The notes under the pieces: model-generated | What the model saw: the letters and a program-made list of their open reading frames with translations, nothing else | The model's database searches: none | What the model was told of the DNA's origin: nothing | Position numbers and translations under genes: made by a program | Assembly (NCBI RefSeq): GCF_024868665.1 | Contig: NC_079892.1 | Coordinates: 9,870,251 to 9,934,250, forward strand | DNA length: 64,000 nt | Reading direction: 5' to 3' | From: Triplophysa rosa | Lineage: Eukaryota; Chordata; Actinopteri; Cypriniformes; Nemacheilidae | Part shown: positions 43,500-56,869 of the stretch, piece by piece | Numbering within the stretch: the first letter of the stretch is position 1 | How the letters are laid out: the number at the start of each line of letters is the position of its first letter

Positions 43500-45900
43500 C
43501 TGCTTCCTCATTGCTCGCTTCACTGTAATACTTCCAGTAGGATACTAGCCAATTTTTAACGTACATAACAATTACGTGCCAAATCTTAAAATACATTTAA
43601 ATAACCCTAACCATATGTTTGACAAACAGTAGTGATGCTTGCCAATAATATACCCAAGTGACCCACGTAGCTGCATTTACTGCAGTCCAAGTCTTGCAAT
43701 ATTTAATACAAATAAGGTCATCCATTGCCTGTCCGCAGCCCTTCGGCAGAATCAATTAGATGAGAAAACACCCGAGACCGTGCAATTGAACAAGCAACAA
43801 ATATCGATTAAGCAGCAAGTTTCTATTAAACTGATATCTAGCACATCATTATGCAGCGCTGCAGTCATTATGTTCTCTGTGTTTGTTTCATTGTAACTCA
43901 TTCTTCAATCTGGTATCAGTTCAACTAAAAATTGTAGGCGACCATCATTTACCGCAAGGCAACGATTCCCCACCCATCACGGCAAACAAACCATGGCTTC
44001 TGCAACATCTTAATGTGACTGATCATCAGTCATACCTGCAATTATTCACATGAAGTGTAACCAGGGAATGATGTATGATAGACAGAGAGCTACAATCACA
44101 CGATGGATTAACAACCAAGAATTTCTTGACAAATGATTCGAGTGTGGTACTTAGCCTTTCAAGGACAAAAATGTTGCGAGACTTATTTTTATGCAGATCT
44201 TCAATTGCAACATGTGTTTAATGCAAGTAAATATTCTTGCAAATAAGCATTTGATTGTTTTTATTTGAAGCATGTTCATTCGTATAATAATATTTCCATT
44301 CAGTATATTATAGATCAGCTATTCTGAATTACTTTTTAAACAGCCTAATAAAACGTGTACAGAATTGAAGCAAGAAGTGCTCATGAAACGTTTTTGTCAT
44401 CAAGCATACTGTAAAGGTTCTTCGTAAAGGTCACAGTAACTATTGGAGCTCTTTAAACGTGCACTTTCAGATATGATAGCAAACGTCTGTGTCATATTCC
44501 AGGAATATTCCAGGTTCGTGAAACTTTAGAGAGAAGTGAGGACATTTTGTGAGATGAACATATTCAAATTTCAGCCTTCTAGCCTTCCCAAATCCTATAC
44601 ACGGGAACAACTGATCTCTTCTACTCACTAAATAAGGTTTTGGTTTTGTTAAAGAAGATTCAAAGAGGACTGTGCATTGGTGTTACATATAATATACAGC
44701 AGTGTCGGAGGACAGATCCAAGACAGACGTCCTCCTCCACATCAATCCAGGTTAATACCATCACTGCCAAAACCATAACTATAACAACCATACAGGTTGA
44801 TTCAAATGTAAATGTAAAATATTCTGAAACTCCTGTACTAACCACATATTTCATTACTTTGACCGCTTCTGTTTATTTTCACCCCAAAAAGGGAAAAACC
44901 AAATTTGAATGTTGTGTTTATATTCAGCAAAGTGCACCTTTAAAAGGCCAATCTATGGAAATGCTGATTTTAAGTAGGTAATCATAACCAAGCACATTTA
45001 TGTGCGCGTTCAGCTGCAGTTTTCCTCTGAGCGAGTATGTGACGTGTATATATAAACACCACCCTGCAGCGTCGCTTAAAACTGTCAGATCGGTGGCACT
45101 GTACCTTTAGCGTGTGTGCAGAGCGCTCCTGGGGGATGCTTGACCTTTTACCCCTCATGAAAATGCTAATGATTAACCTGATCATTGTCTCAATCTCATC
45201 TGGGATGCACTAGGGATGACAGAAATGCAGTATTCATGAACGGACTAGGCAAACGGATAGCTTTATTACAGTGAGAGAAAGACATTATGGGAGCCAAACG
45301 AAAGATTTCATGAGAAGTGTGGCAAAGAGCGATACGGACGAAGCGCGGGTTTTAGACGAGCGATAACGTATCTTTCGTCGAATATTAGTGGAAAGGCTAT
45401 AATTATTGCATGCGTTACATCCAGTGAAATGTTAGGGTTTAATGCACATTCACATTGACACAATTCACAAACAGAAGAAGATCCAATAAGAAGACTTTGA
45501 AAGGAAATGAGAAGTGATTCGGTCCTGCAGTGCAGTGGAAAATCAAAACGATCCTGAAATATTTCATCTAAAAAATTAATAAGTACAAAAGCAAGAGAAA
45601 GTTTGAAAGTTTTCAATTGCTTTTTGAGAGTAACATATCGACCCTTACGTGGAATTAAAGTGTTATTTATCCTTTGAAATAAACTGTGAAAACTTTTATA
45701 AAAACGTATTAGTTTGATAAGACTGCTTTTATTCCCCCAGCCCAGCTTCAGATTTTCTACAATCGCCAGCGCCAGTTTAGGTGGGTTATGTACAAACACT
45801 GCAATAAATGTAAAATGGGATTTTTGACCCATATGGGCAACTAAATGAAGGCATTATTAAAGACAGTTTTTGTTGGGTTGAATTAAATAGTAAGAATATC
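43500..45900. other. Intronic stretch, no gene supported
   Basis: Largest frame is 174 codons on the minus strand (45308-45832). It has no recognised domain, no repeat of known type and no splice or promoter context, and a frame of this length is expected by chance in 64 kb. A 113-codon plus-strand frame (44640-44981) is Thr-rich and likewise unsupported. Confidence 0.45.
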
Positions 45901-45904
45901 TATA

Positions 45905-46096
45905 CATGAGACTGTCCTCCCAAAAAAAAACCTATAGGTCGTTTGTACAAGCACCTTATTATGACGTATCACTCCGTATGGCGGTCATTTTAAACTTGTG
46001 TTAAACCCGGAAGTTCACAGGATTGTGAAGATTTACTGCGGATGGTGCTCACTTAGCGTCTTTTCCTCGTAAAACTGTATTGTTTGATCTCGGCAG
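45905..46096 (+). mobile_element. Internally deleted fragment of the THAP-element family
   Basis: agactgtcctcccaaaaaaa...gcaccttattatgacg matches 36553-36618, then joins directly to cggtcattttaaacttgtgt...taaacccggaagttcacagg, matching about 38410-38540. It is thus a shorter deletion derivative of the 2.9-kb element, with both outer ends now missing. Confidence 0.75.
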
Positions 46097-46560
46097 GAGT
46101 GGACTGGCCATCTAGCGTACCGGGCATTTTCCCGGTGGGCCGCTAACATATGGGGCCTTAACGGACGCGATTGCCGCTATCATATGGGGCCACAACGGAG
46201 GCGTTGGCCGCTTAGACGGACGTATTATAAATGCGAATGCACGCAACGCGAGTGCAAAAGACACTTTGCCAAGACATCTTTTTCATAGAAAGCCGGAGGC
46301 TGTGGGCAAAGTCCGTTTTACGGAAGTCGTGCCACTCTGCGGCCATGTTTGCAACGCTTCTGGGCAGCTTTTTACGTCATAGCCACAGTCCTATCTACCT
46401 GAATGGGGGAAGGCAAAAATCACAATTAGACAGCATATTTCCGATCAATAATTAAACATGACACGAACAGTATCGCAACTTTAGTTTGCTAAGCTTAAAT
46501 TGCGCTAAAAATCAAATCATGGCAGGCGCCTCACGAGAGCCCCGCTCCAGGGAATCTTCG
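46096..46560. mobile_element. Possible DNA-element end (GGAGTGGACTGGCCATCT)
   Basis: ggagtggactggccatct and accgggcattttcccggtgg followed by ggggcc words resemble the terminus of a dispersed fish transposon; the other end is uncertain. It cuts off the THAP-family fragment at 46096. Confidence 0.4.
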
Positions 46561-46825
46561 GTAGATTCTGTGATTTTTATTAATATTCCAAAAAAAGGGA
46601 ACAGCACCGCATTACAATAATATAAAGAACAAGAATCAAAGGACAAGAAAAAAATAAGGAAAATTAGAGGACAGGAAAATCTCAATTAGTAAGAAAATGT
46701 TATCATACATTTTGAAAAACATGTTATTCTTATTGCTATAAATAAATTTAAGAGATTACAATGAGTGAAATCTCAGCAAGAAAGACATCAAACCTAGGCA
46801 AAATCTTATTAAATACATCTAGGCT

Positions 46826-47012
46826 GTCGGAGCCAATAGCCTAGTGGGCAGTGCTCCGACATGTGGTGCGGTTGCGCATCGGGCGACCAGGGTTCGATTC
46901 CCGTCTCGTGGTCCTTTCCCGAACCCACCCACTTCGCTCTCTCACTTCGCTTCCTGTCCTCTCTAACAATAGCTGTACAATTAAAGTCAACAACGAATCT
47001 TAAAAACAAAAT
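46826..47012 (+). mobile_element. tRNA-derived SINE
   Basis: The head has a box-A-like stretch (tagcctagtgggcagtg) and a box B, GGTTCGATTCCC. A tRNA-unrelated body follows with ctcacttcgcttcctgtcct and a tail caattaaagtcaac. Structure: RNA polymerase III promoter head, body, short tail. Not a functional tRNA gene, because the arms do not fold as a cloverleaf with a proper anticodon loop. Confidence 0.82.
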
Positions 47013-49130
47013 CTAGGCTACAATGCAAAATCAAAAAATTACAGCAAGATCGATAGCATGGTCACTACAAAAAAATGTCTTTTAATCTCTCCCTCATGTG
47101 GCTCTCTTTTAATGGATTATCAACATGTTAAAGACATTTATGCGTGTAATGTGGTCAAATTACTAAAATGATCCAAACTATCATGTGATTCATGCTTGTA
47201 CTGGCAGCTCCGTCAGTTTTTTTTTTTGAAGACTGGTTAGGGGACCCCCCAAGAGCCTTGACACAATTCGAACACTGCTCTCGGTAATAGAGATTATAAA
47301 GCCAATTTAAGCAATCTTTTAAACTCGTAAGTAGAAAGAACGGGTCGACAACAGTTCATCTTATAACTGGCCACCCCGGCAACTAGTATACAGAGTGAAA
47401 TCTGTTAAATCAAATTTAGCCACTGTTTACTTACTTTATAACAAGCAAAATTTAACAACCAGTGCTTATGTCGGTGCTCGTGTTGAATATGATGAAATTT
47501 TTGCAGAACACCACTGTTAAAAACAACATAACAGCTCGAAACAGACCGAGGGGGAGAGAGCAATCAAACCCAAATTCAGATTCAAACAAACTACCAAATG
47601 TGAACACAACATGAGATTAAATCAACAATCCCAACACTGAATCCCTTGATTGTCTGTTTTGTTCTCCCCACACCACGATAGTCCACTGCAAAAGATGCTT
47701 TAAATGCACCATCTAGCCAAAAGTGACACAGTAAATCTTTTGTAAATCAAAGATCTTTTGAATTGGAAATGCTTGAGTGGGAGTAAATAAAGGAGGTCTT
47801 GAATAAAAGTGGAGAAGATGTGTTTGCCTGTTAATATGGCCTAGATCTGCCGTTGCTTATTGCATTCCTTGTGAATAGCATCCAAGCGGGCAGGCGAATA
47901 TGTGATCAATTAAGGAAAAGCAACGCTTTAGTGCATACATCCGGTCATATTAACTCCACTGGCTGGAGAACAAGACTTACACCCATGAAATATTCATGAC
48001 GGACAGCGTGCACACGAAACAGAAGAGTTTCCCTCTTTAGACAGAGTATCACAGCGTGAGAAACTGTTTTTACAGAAGCAATAAAGAAACTGAGTGTTTC
48101 AGATTCTTGAAGATGGATTAAGAAGTCAAATAACTGCAAATGCGTTGTCTGTCATTGAAGAATTTGCAACCCATTTGAAACCCATTGAATTTCTTCTCTA
48201 AATGTTTGTGTTACATTTACATTTTCGTTCTAAGAAATGTATGGAAATTACATTTAGCTACTACTGTTATCTTACATTTAAAATGGATTATTAATTATCA
48301 AAGCCTATTGAGGCACGATCGCCTGTTTGATATGTATGCCTTATCATGCTGACTTTCTCTGTTCACCCTCATTAGGAAACAAGTTTAGATCACTCATTTA
48401 AAGGACATTACTGAATATATATGAATATTTGATATCTTTTTAGACCAGCGATGCCTATTGCAGAACACAGAAATGTCACTGTATTTCAGCAATATCAGCA
48501 TTTCTCGCCCTCATTAGAGGCAAATGCAAAATTTAACAGGCTTGAAAGAACAGGCTGTCAATTCAAGAGGTGTCAATGATTCAAACCTTTTCTTTTTTTT
48601 TGCTGAGGAAAACTTGAACGATGAGGTAAGTGATGTTATTGCTTTTTGTAGGATACAAGCAGCCCTAATGAGATCAAACAGGCCATTATTTGTCTTCATC
48701 TGTCATGACTGTGAGCTATTGTAACACAACAGTGCTGGTTATTATGGCAAAAGTGATAAAACTTGTTTGCTAAAACTGTGTAATTTATCCAATTAGCATG
48801 TGCGATGTTACTGAACGAATCAGAATGTGATACTGAACAACAAATAATTGTTTGACAGTCAATCAAACTTTTGACTATCAGTTTGAAGACTGGTTTACTT
48901 TGCAGTTTATTTTGATCTAGCCCCGCCCACACAGACAGGTGGAGGAGATTGGCATGTAAAGCAACCAATCACAGTTCATTTTGACTTTCAAGAGGGGACA
49001 AAGTTCCACCTCAGAGGATTTCCATCTTTTATCCATAAAATCCTCTGAACCCCATTTTCTGTATCTAAATAGCAAAAAAATAATTTCTTCCTACGCATTT
49101 TTGTCTTGTTTTCTACAAATATTTAAAAAA
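47013..49130. other. Intronic stretch, nothing firm recognised
   Basis: Includes a T-rich run at 47218-47230 and a possible repeat edge (ggggaccccccaagagcctt near 47254). No frames with coding character. Confidence 0.4.
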
Positions 49131-49134
49131 TTCA

Positions 49135-49510
49135 TAAAGGAGGAGTGTGGTGATTTTAGTGGCCTCTAGTGGTGAGGTTGTGAATTGCAACCAATGGCTT
49201 ATTCCACCCCTCCCTTTCGGAGCACTACGGTGGCTGACACAGGACTAAGATGTCGTCATGTTTTTGCTTCTTTGCTGAAGGAGATAACGTATTTACGAAA
49301 CACGTTCCGTATAGCAGTTTGTCCATTTAGGGCTACTGTAGAAACAAAATGGCGAATTTTTGCGGTGTATGTAGATAGAAATTCTCATTCTAAGGTAATA
49401 CAAACATAACGCTTCATTATGTAAGGTCTTTATACACCTCTGAAGACATAGTTATGTATTTTATGCCTTTCTGTCAATAGATCCTCCAAATTATACACAG
49501 CACCTTTAAT
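49135..49510. mobile_element. Dispersed MITE-like repeat ending AAAGGTGCTGTGTATAATTT (minus strand)
   Basis: Left part ataaaggaggagtgtggtga...ggcctctagtggtgagg; right part tagatcctccaaattataca + cagcaccttt. I recall this arrangement from many cyprinid introns. The left boundary is approximate. Confidence 0.55.
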
Positions 49511-50784
49511 TCTTATCTTTTCTTTTATAAAACACAACTAAGCCTCTTTAGCAAGGTCACTTTTCCTTGTCAAGAATCGTTCATTTTTGGATATTTGTTC
49601 TAGAAAACGAGACTAAAATGCTTAATAAGAAATTCATGTTTTGCATTGTAAGGTTTAAAAATATAAAATTTGTTTATATCACCACTGATAAAATGTAAAT
49701 GTTAGTAGTACTATCAAAAAGTTGTATGCAAGATTAAGAGATTGAAAAAATATGTTATGGCACTTAAAAGCTTTGAGACATCTGGTGAAAATGGATGTCT
49801 TAAAAACTCACTGAAGTCTTGAAATGTGCAGCTTTATTTGATGCATTCACATAATTTTCATTGAAAGAGGAAGTTGGAGCTGTGTTAAAAACTGTTGATC
49901 CACATTGGCATAAGCGAGAGTAATTGAGAGAATTTGGGGCACACTAGTTTATAAACATCCTTAAGGTTAACACATTCAGACTAACACCAAAAACATTTGT
50001 CCAGGAAAACAATTTTCATGAGTTTGCTGGGTGTCATAGCTGTCATTCCTGAATGTAATATTTATATCTCAGCCTATATCTATTCATGATAGCATTGAGA
50101 GAACGATATTAAACTGTAATACTTTATCTCTGCCAACATCAACAGCTGGCTTCATAATAACATGCCCAATCTTCTCTTCTGTTGTGCTACCAACAGAGAC
50201 CTCTAGCACTGCTGTCAGACAACCAACTAAAAAAAACTGTTTTTCATGATAAATCTCACCCTATCAAACTTCGCTCCATGACAGAAGCTAAAGCGGGGAT
50301 GAAAAGGCACAGTAAGATGCAGCGGTTCAGCGTCAGGAGCATGAAGAAGAGGATTAAATTACTACGGCCCTGTAATTAAACCTCTACAGTTTAAAAGAAG
50401 CAGAGACGAACGTTTAAAATGTGCGATTTCTGCTGGATTTCCCAACGGGTCTAATATCTGCTGTGCAAAAGAGTTTAAGAGGGAGCAAAATCCTCTAATT
50501 GTTTACGTTAATGTCACGCGTCTTTTGGAAGAGCATAATGAGAATTTCTGTTCCTAACACCTGGAATATTTTAAAGCACATTATCGCTGCCAGGTCAGTG
50601 TTTTGGCATTTACTTCAAGCTTTTATGAGGTGGCATAATTATATAAATTGTGAATCACTCAACACTAAAGAGGTCATTGCGTTAGTGCCATTGGTATTTT
50701 TCAGGAAATGTCGCATAATAAAAGGCTTTAAAGACTTCTGTTATCAAGTTGGGTTGGTTTCCTAGAAAAGTGTAAGCAATTTGG
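49511..50784. other. Intronic stretch, nothing recognised
   Basis: AT-rich; open frames under 90 codons only. Confidence 0.4.
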
Positions 50785-50792
50785 GGCGGGAC

Positions 50793-51812
50793 TAGGGCTG
50801 AAACGATTCCTCGAGTTACTCGAGTAATTCGAATACAAAAAATCATCGAGGCAATTTTTGTTGCCTCGAAGCTTTGTTTAATCCGTTTAACTACAGTACA
50901 CATGGAGCACTGCGTTTCCCCACGGACCGTTATTACTGACGCACAGCCCGCTAAACTCTGTTCATGTTACAGGGCTCTCAAGTCTCACGCCATTTTAGTC
51001 TGTTCACACGCTCACACGTATTTCTCATGCTGATAAATAAGTGATAGCTTATTGAAATGGTGAACTGCTATTTTACTTAGTTTTAGTCTATTTTGCGAGT
51101 GAAACTTGTTTTCCAGCTGCATTGAGTCCATTAAACTAGATTCGGACTAGTGGATGCCGAATCCTGTTATTTACACATGTCATCTGGCTGTTCTGCGTGT
51201 CTGAGTGAATGAACTGCACAGTTTAACATGCTACATGAGTGATGCTCATGAATTTGTCTGCGTCTGCGCTTTATGAGGACATGAACTCACCTCCAGAGTT
51301 GCTCTGAGAGTGTATTTCACGAACATTTTATGGTTTGAGTGAAGAAACAGACATACTAAAAAATAAACGTCTTCCGACAACCTGCCAAAATAAAAGTCCG
51401 GTTAGCTCTGTATTTTATATATGTGGACAAATATATTACTATTTAATAGTAAAAAAATAAACTAAAACTAATTTAGACAAACTAAATGCATCATGCATAA
51501 GCTGTTTTTTATTAATGTTTCTTATTTATACATTTGTATTATATTGCATTTTGAATGTAATATGGCAATGTAATGTATTAAATGGGTTAACTTTTCACAG
51601 ATATTAATGTATGCAATTTCAGTAATAAAAAAAAAAATTCTAAAAAGGAAACAAATTAGTTGTTCATTTTAAGAGACCCGTCTTATTTTCTCTTGTATAT
51701 TTAGTATTGCTCTTTAATAAAGAAGAAGTACTTATTATCCAAATACCCGATTAATCGATGGAAAAATCAGTAGAATACTCGATTACTAAAATAATCGATA
51801 GCTGCAGCCCTA
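50793..51812. mobile_element. hAT-like element, 1.02 kb, with 8-bp target duplication
   Basis: Ends TAGGGCTG and CAGCCCTA, with subterminal AT/CG-rich words (cgagttactcgagtaattcg; ttaatcgatgg; ataatcgata). It is flanked by ggcgggac (50785-50792) and ggcaggac (51813-51820), an 8-bp duplication with one mismatch. An 8-bp duplication and short TAGGGCTG-type termini are hAT characters. No transposase frame: non-autonomous. Confidence 0.85.
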
Positions 51813-51829
51813 GGCAGGACTATCTGTTT

Positions 51830-52590
51830 GTTCAACCAATGGAAAACAGAATGCGTTTATACATTTTTTTAGTACAGTAAATTTAGTGACCAAAGTTACA
51901 ATTACAATGAGTATTTTTGTTAAATTAGCAAATACAGTATTTGCCAAAAATGGTCGTAACTTCCAATCTATATCTGATCTATAGATCAGACGCTTCTATG
52001 CGTGAGCTTTCAACCAATGATGAACTGGAGCTACACTGTAAAAAAAATCTGGCAAAAAAGCGAAGATTTTCTGGCAGCTGGGGCGCCAGAAAAATATAGC
52101 AAATTAACAGTTGTTGACATAAAATTACATGTTTTTCATAGTTTTCTTGTACATTTTCTGGAATTTTCAGTAAAATTATAAATTCCCTTATACGTGAAAA
52201 ATCTGTAAAATTCTGTAAAATTACAGGTTTTTTTACATAAGCAACACATCTTTTATTTTTATTTTGCACAAAGAAATGTAAAAGAAAATAAAGAAATAAG
52301 CAAAAACAAATGAAAAAAATTGGAATGTACTCATTATTCCATGATTACATTTCTGTATTTATTTTCAATTATTGCAGTCTTGGTCCTTAATAAATTTTTG
52401 TCAAAAAAATGAGACCTGACATTAAACAAATTTGATATTATTCATTATTATTAACATGATATATGATTATAAACATTTTGTCATTTAAAAAAGACACTTT
52501 TCACCGTATGTAGTATGTACTGTATGCACATACAAAAGTTCCAGGTTTCCCAGGTTTGAATACTAGTCACATACTGGTCCCTTCTTTCTT
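51830..52590. other. Intronic stretch with a 'ctgtaaaaaaaat' type repeat
   Basis: 52030-52240 carries actgtaaaaaaaatctggc ... ctgtaaaattctgtaaaatt, an AT-rich dispersed repeat similar to 31080-31260. No genes. Confidence 0.45.
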
Positions 52591-52931
52591 CTTTTGTTAA
52601 CAGACAGTCTAAAAAATGCTGTAATGAAAGAACTTCAGACAAAACTTCCAAGAGTTGCATTTCACTCCAGCTTTGGCGATACCGCATCCGATATCTGCAG
52701 AAAAAGCCCCACCACCGCCTGTGTTTTATCAACTCTAGTTAATCCGTCACGCAGAACGCAAGCGTGGGAGGCGCCGATCGCTGAGCGAGTAAATTTCAGC
52801 CCAGCGGCGCGCGTATTATCAAACTATGAGAAACATCTTGCTTTTCATCACACCAGGCACATCGTCAATGAATCTGTTGAGAATTTTCCTCTCTTCTCTG
52901 CTCTATTTTTCCGGCCTCTTTCTTATCTGTC

Positions 52932-53349
<418 letters not shown>

Positions 53350-55700
53350 GTTGACTAAACAAATGGAAAGCTGAGGATCAAAGAGACATGGCAGCGCTGT
53401 GAAACGGGACAGTCTGGCGAAAACATTTGAGGAGACACTTCAAAGTTGTCCTTTGCTGTTTGACAATATAATAGTAGTAGACAATATAAAATAGTTTTTT
53501 TGTCATTTTTTATCCACTGTCAACCACTCATGCAATAAATTAGATATGTTTGTCATTCAGTTCACTTTTAAATTCAAATAAACATTATAACTGTTACATT
53601 TTGTTTTGCATGATTTTGATGAAAACATTCAACTTGACTATATGTCCAAGTAACACTGTCCAATGATAAACACTGTATACTATTTGTGACCCTGCGTGTG
53701 AAATCCAGGCTAGAACTATGAGATAACAAGCCTCAAAGTTTGATTTCAAGCATTTTTTAATGTAATATATATAATACATTTTTGACATGGCTTCACTCGG
53801 TCAATATTAAAGATCTCTATTTGCACAGAATGTTCTTTACATTGTGTAGGATGATTTTATACAGAAAACAGTGAATCACAAACTTTAGCTGGGATTTTAC
53901 AGGCTGATTTTCACTTGATGTCACATTTTTATGTTGTTTTTATTGCTTTATTCTAGTAGAGTTTACTATTTTCTCATCAGATTTTTTTGAAGAGTTGGTG
54001 CTTCTTCTGGTTCCTTGGAGAAAACTCCCCTCGGATGATCTCAATGAGGGGTCAGTACGCCTCATTTACTGGGATCACAACTTTGCTGTTGCCATGGAGC
54101 AGCCAATAGCACGTTTTAATGTAAAAGTTGTTTATTCTAGCCTGCAAAAAGTTTAAATGGAGAGCAAATTGAGATTTGCTTCTCAGTCACACTCTCCTCA
54201 GATTAAACCCATGCCAATTTTGTGCTGATTTCAAAACAGAGATAAAAATGTTCCAAAATCTTTTCAGATTTCATATCATAAATCCGCCATTAAGTCAATT
54301 TTAAAATGATCTTCTCATTCAATTATTCCTTATTTTAAAAAATGCATTAATTTCACATGTGAAATGTGTCATTCTGGAAAACTGTCGTGTGATAATTCTC
54401 ATGTAAATAATGAGATGTCATGGTGATATATTGTCCACATGCCGTGACAGGTTTTTTTTTTACATGTGATCACATGTGTAATCCCATGGGTTTCGCATTG
54501 GAATTAATACGGGATTCATTGTTAATTAAAAAAATCACACATTTCCCTTTTTTTCACATGTGAATTTCATGTGGCTTATCTGTAAAGGTATTTCAAGAAT
54601 TCATTTTATAGTTATATATTTTTACTTCAAGCCAACAATCGTCTTTTTGTGTCTCCTTTCTCTCCTCAGGAATTTTAAGGGAATAATACAAAGCTGATAT
54701 CCAACAAGACATAAAAACTATGAAAATAGGAACTTTTTTCTGTATTTTAAAGCACATTATTTTAATAAAACGTGTTGCTGCATTTTATCAATCAGTCTGT
54801 GATGCCCCTTTTTTCTTAAATCAACATTTTTTTTATAGAGAAGTAGCCTACTTCCTCTAACCGAATGACGGGCAAAGAAAGTAATCCATTTTCATTTAAT
54901 ATTTATCTCTATTCACCATGTCCTCCGACCACCTTTGTGCGATGAATATTTCATGCGTATCTAGGCATCTATCATTTAGATTCAGAGGTTCGCACAAGTA
55001 TTCATGCCTATCCTGAGGGAAGGAAAAAAGATGGCGTCTTGTACGGAACGTACGATGAGCTTTCGTTATCAAGAATCTGTTCGGCAAAGAACCAGACGCG
55101 TGTCAAAGCGAGGAACCGGAACCGTGCTGCCGGCTACAACGTTCCAACTGCTTTGAACTCTTTTCGCAGAACACGGTCCCTGGACCATACAGCGCCAGAT
55201 CACTGAACGTTTTGTGAGATGTTACGCACTCCGCTCATCTCTTGCCTTGAGGTAGTTACTTCAAAATGGGAATTAAAGCTCCAGGTTCACAGTAAAAGTT
55301 GTGGAGCGAGTAATTCTCACTTGCTGATGACTTGTAATCTAAAGCAAAATTACACATTTAGACCGAGGGCGACTGGCCAAATGCTCCATTTACCTCTTGA
55401 TATGGTCTTATTAGTGTCTTGGAGACATGAAGGTATATGACTCACACAGATTGGACAGAAGAATCTTTCTTACCATACTTCTCCATAATACTGTGTAAAG
55501 TAAAACATCGCTGGCCTTATACTTCACAACTAGCCATTTACACCTTTTTAACACGTCATTATAGCCATTTACTCTATGTGATACTTTGTAGGAATTTTTA
55601 AAGTGTAATTCAAATGCTAAGGCAAGAACCACTTTTACAGTTGTTCATATTTACTGAAGTGTTCTAAATTTGTACAAACCCTTATATTATGAATAAGTCC
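53350..55700. other. Intronic stretch, nothing firm recognised
   Basis: tttgtgaccctgcgtgtgaa near 53685 may be a decayed end of the TGTGACCCTG element. cacatgtgaaatgtg-type words recur between 54350 and 54580 in both orientations. No gene. Confidence 0.45.
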
Positions 55701-55713
55701 GCCAGACTGAGAC

Positions 55714-56812
55714 ATTAAAGATACTATAATAAAAAAAATGTACTCATGCTCGTGTCATTTCAAACCTGTATAACTTTCTTTCTTCTGCAAAATATAAGAG
55801 AAGATATTTTAAAGAATGTTGGTAACCGAACAACGACGGCACCCATTGACTTGCACTGGTTTTGTGTCTATACCAGGGCTAGTCAACTGGCGGCCTGCGG
55901 GCCAAATGCGGCCCACCAATCATCTTTACTTGGCCCGCCTTAACATTTCAAATAAGTGGAGAGACTTTAAGAACGGTGTGCTACAAGAAACGCACGTCCC
56001 GAGACGCCACGCCTTTGAAAGTTTTTTGAAAGTTTGAAACACTGCTACATTCAATACGAAAGTATTTCCCACGGCTCATAACGATTGACGTCTCATAAAG
56101 CGATTTGATCGGTCTGTCCAAGAAATGTCATTATTTACAACGTTATAATCGGCAATCCACAGCCACAAGCAGTCGGTTTGCGCACGCAATAGGTCGCGTT
56201 CCAAAAAGCATCTTGTGCCCTTAAAGGTAACTGCAGGTTGGGTACACCACGTGAACTGTTGTCTCAGATAAGGGGAAAACTGTGTTGTTTTATTACTGCA
56301 TTCATCATGTATGATTTAAACAGCCAAATTTACGAAAAACAGCTGTTCATCTCCCTCCAGAACTGGCACTACAAAGGATCTGCCCTTCTAAGTGCATTTT
56401 ATTTTTGACGCTAACGCTACAAGGAATATAAAATTAAATTAAAAAGACAATACCCCTTTGAATTAAATATCATGAAAAGACACAAATAACGGATGCAATA
56501 TTTGTGTGCATGTTTTAATATATAACTTATAAAATGAACAAAATGCATTAAATAACAGAAATACAAAATAACAGAAGAAATGAGGATATGGTAAAAAAAA
56601 GCCCGAATCCTATTTATACTTTTGGAATCTGAAGAAAAGTAGTTGAAGACCTCTGGTCTTTACAATAGATGTCAATGGGTACTGCTGTTGTTTGGTTACC
56701 AACGTTCTTCAAAATATATTCTTTTGTGTTCAGGAGAAGAAAGAAAGTCATACAGGTTTGAAATGACAAGAGGGTAGGCTAAATGATGATAGTTTGGGTG
56801 AACTATCCCAAA
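55714..56812. mobile_element. MITE family F1 copy interrupted by a hAT-like insertion
   Basis: The left arm (tgctcgtgtcatttcaaacc, agaagatattttaaagaatg, acccattgacttgcactgg) ends at 55873. The right arm resumes at 56656 (caatagatgtcaatgggtac, caaaatatattcttttgtgt, ttgggtgaactatccc). Removing 55874-56663 restores the normal fold-back layout. Confidence 0.88.
55874..56655. mobile_element. hAT-like element, 782 bp, nested in an F1 MITE
   Basis: Begins CAGGGCTAGTCAACTGGCGG and ends ..TAGTTGAAGACCTCTG, giving short imperfect CAGGG/CTCTG termini. Flanked by gtctatac (55866-55873) and gtctttac (56656-56663): an 8-bp target duplication with one mismatch. 'ggcctgcgggccaaatgcgg' is a phrase common at ends of vertebrate hAT elements. 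No transposase frame. Confidence 0.87.
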
Positions 56813-56866
56813 AATGTAAGTCGCTTTGGATAAAAGCATCTGCTAAATGACCAAATTTAAATGTAC
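56813..56866 (+). mobile_element. tRNA-type SINE tail fragment
   Basis: atgtaagtcgctttggataa then aagcatctgctaaatg, the conserved SINE tail. It directly follows the F1 MITE; no head is left. Confidence 0.75.
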
Positions 56867-56869
56867 CAT

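Noticed and set aside
45308..45832. 174-codon minus-strand frame as a novel gene
   Set aside because: No domain, no transposon signature, no splice context; a frame this long is expected by chance in a 64-kb AT-rich window.
46826..46915. Functional tRNA gene
   Set aside because: Box A and box B are present, but the sequence does not form a cloverleaf and is followed by a SINE body; the same holds for 59731-59882 and 62459-62540.
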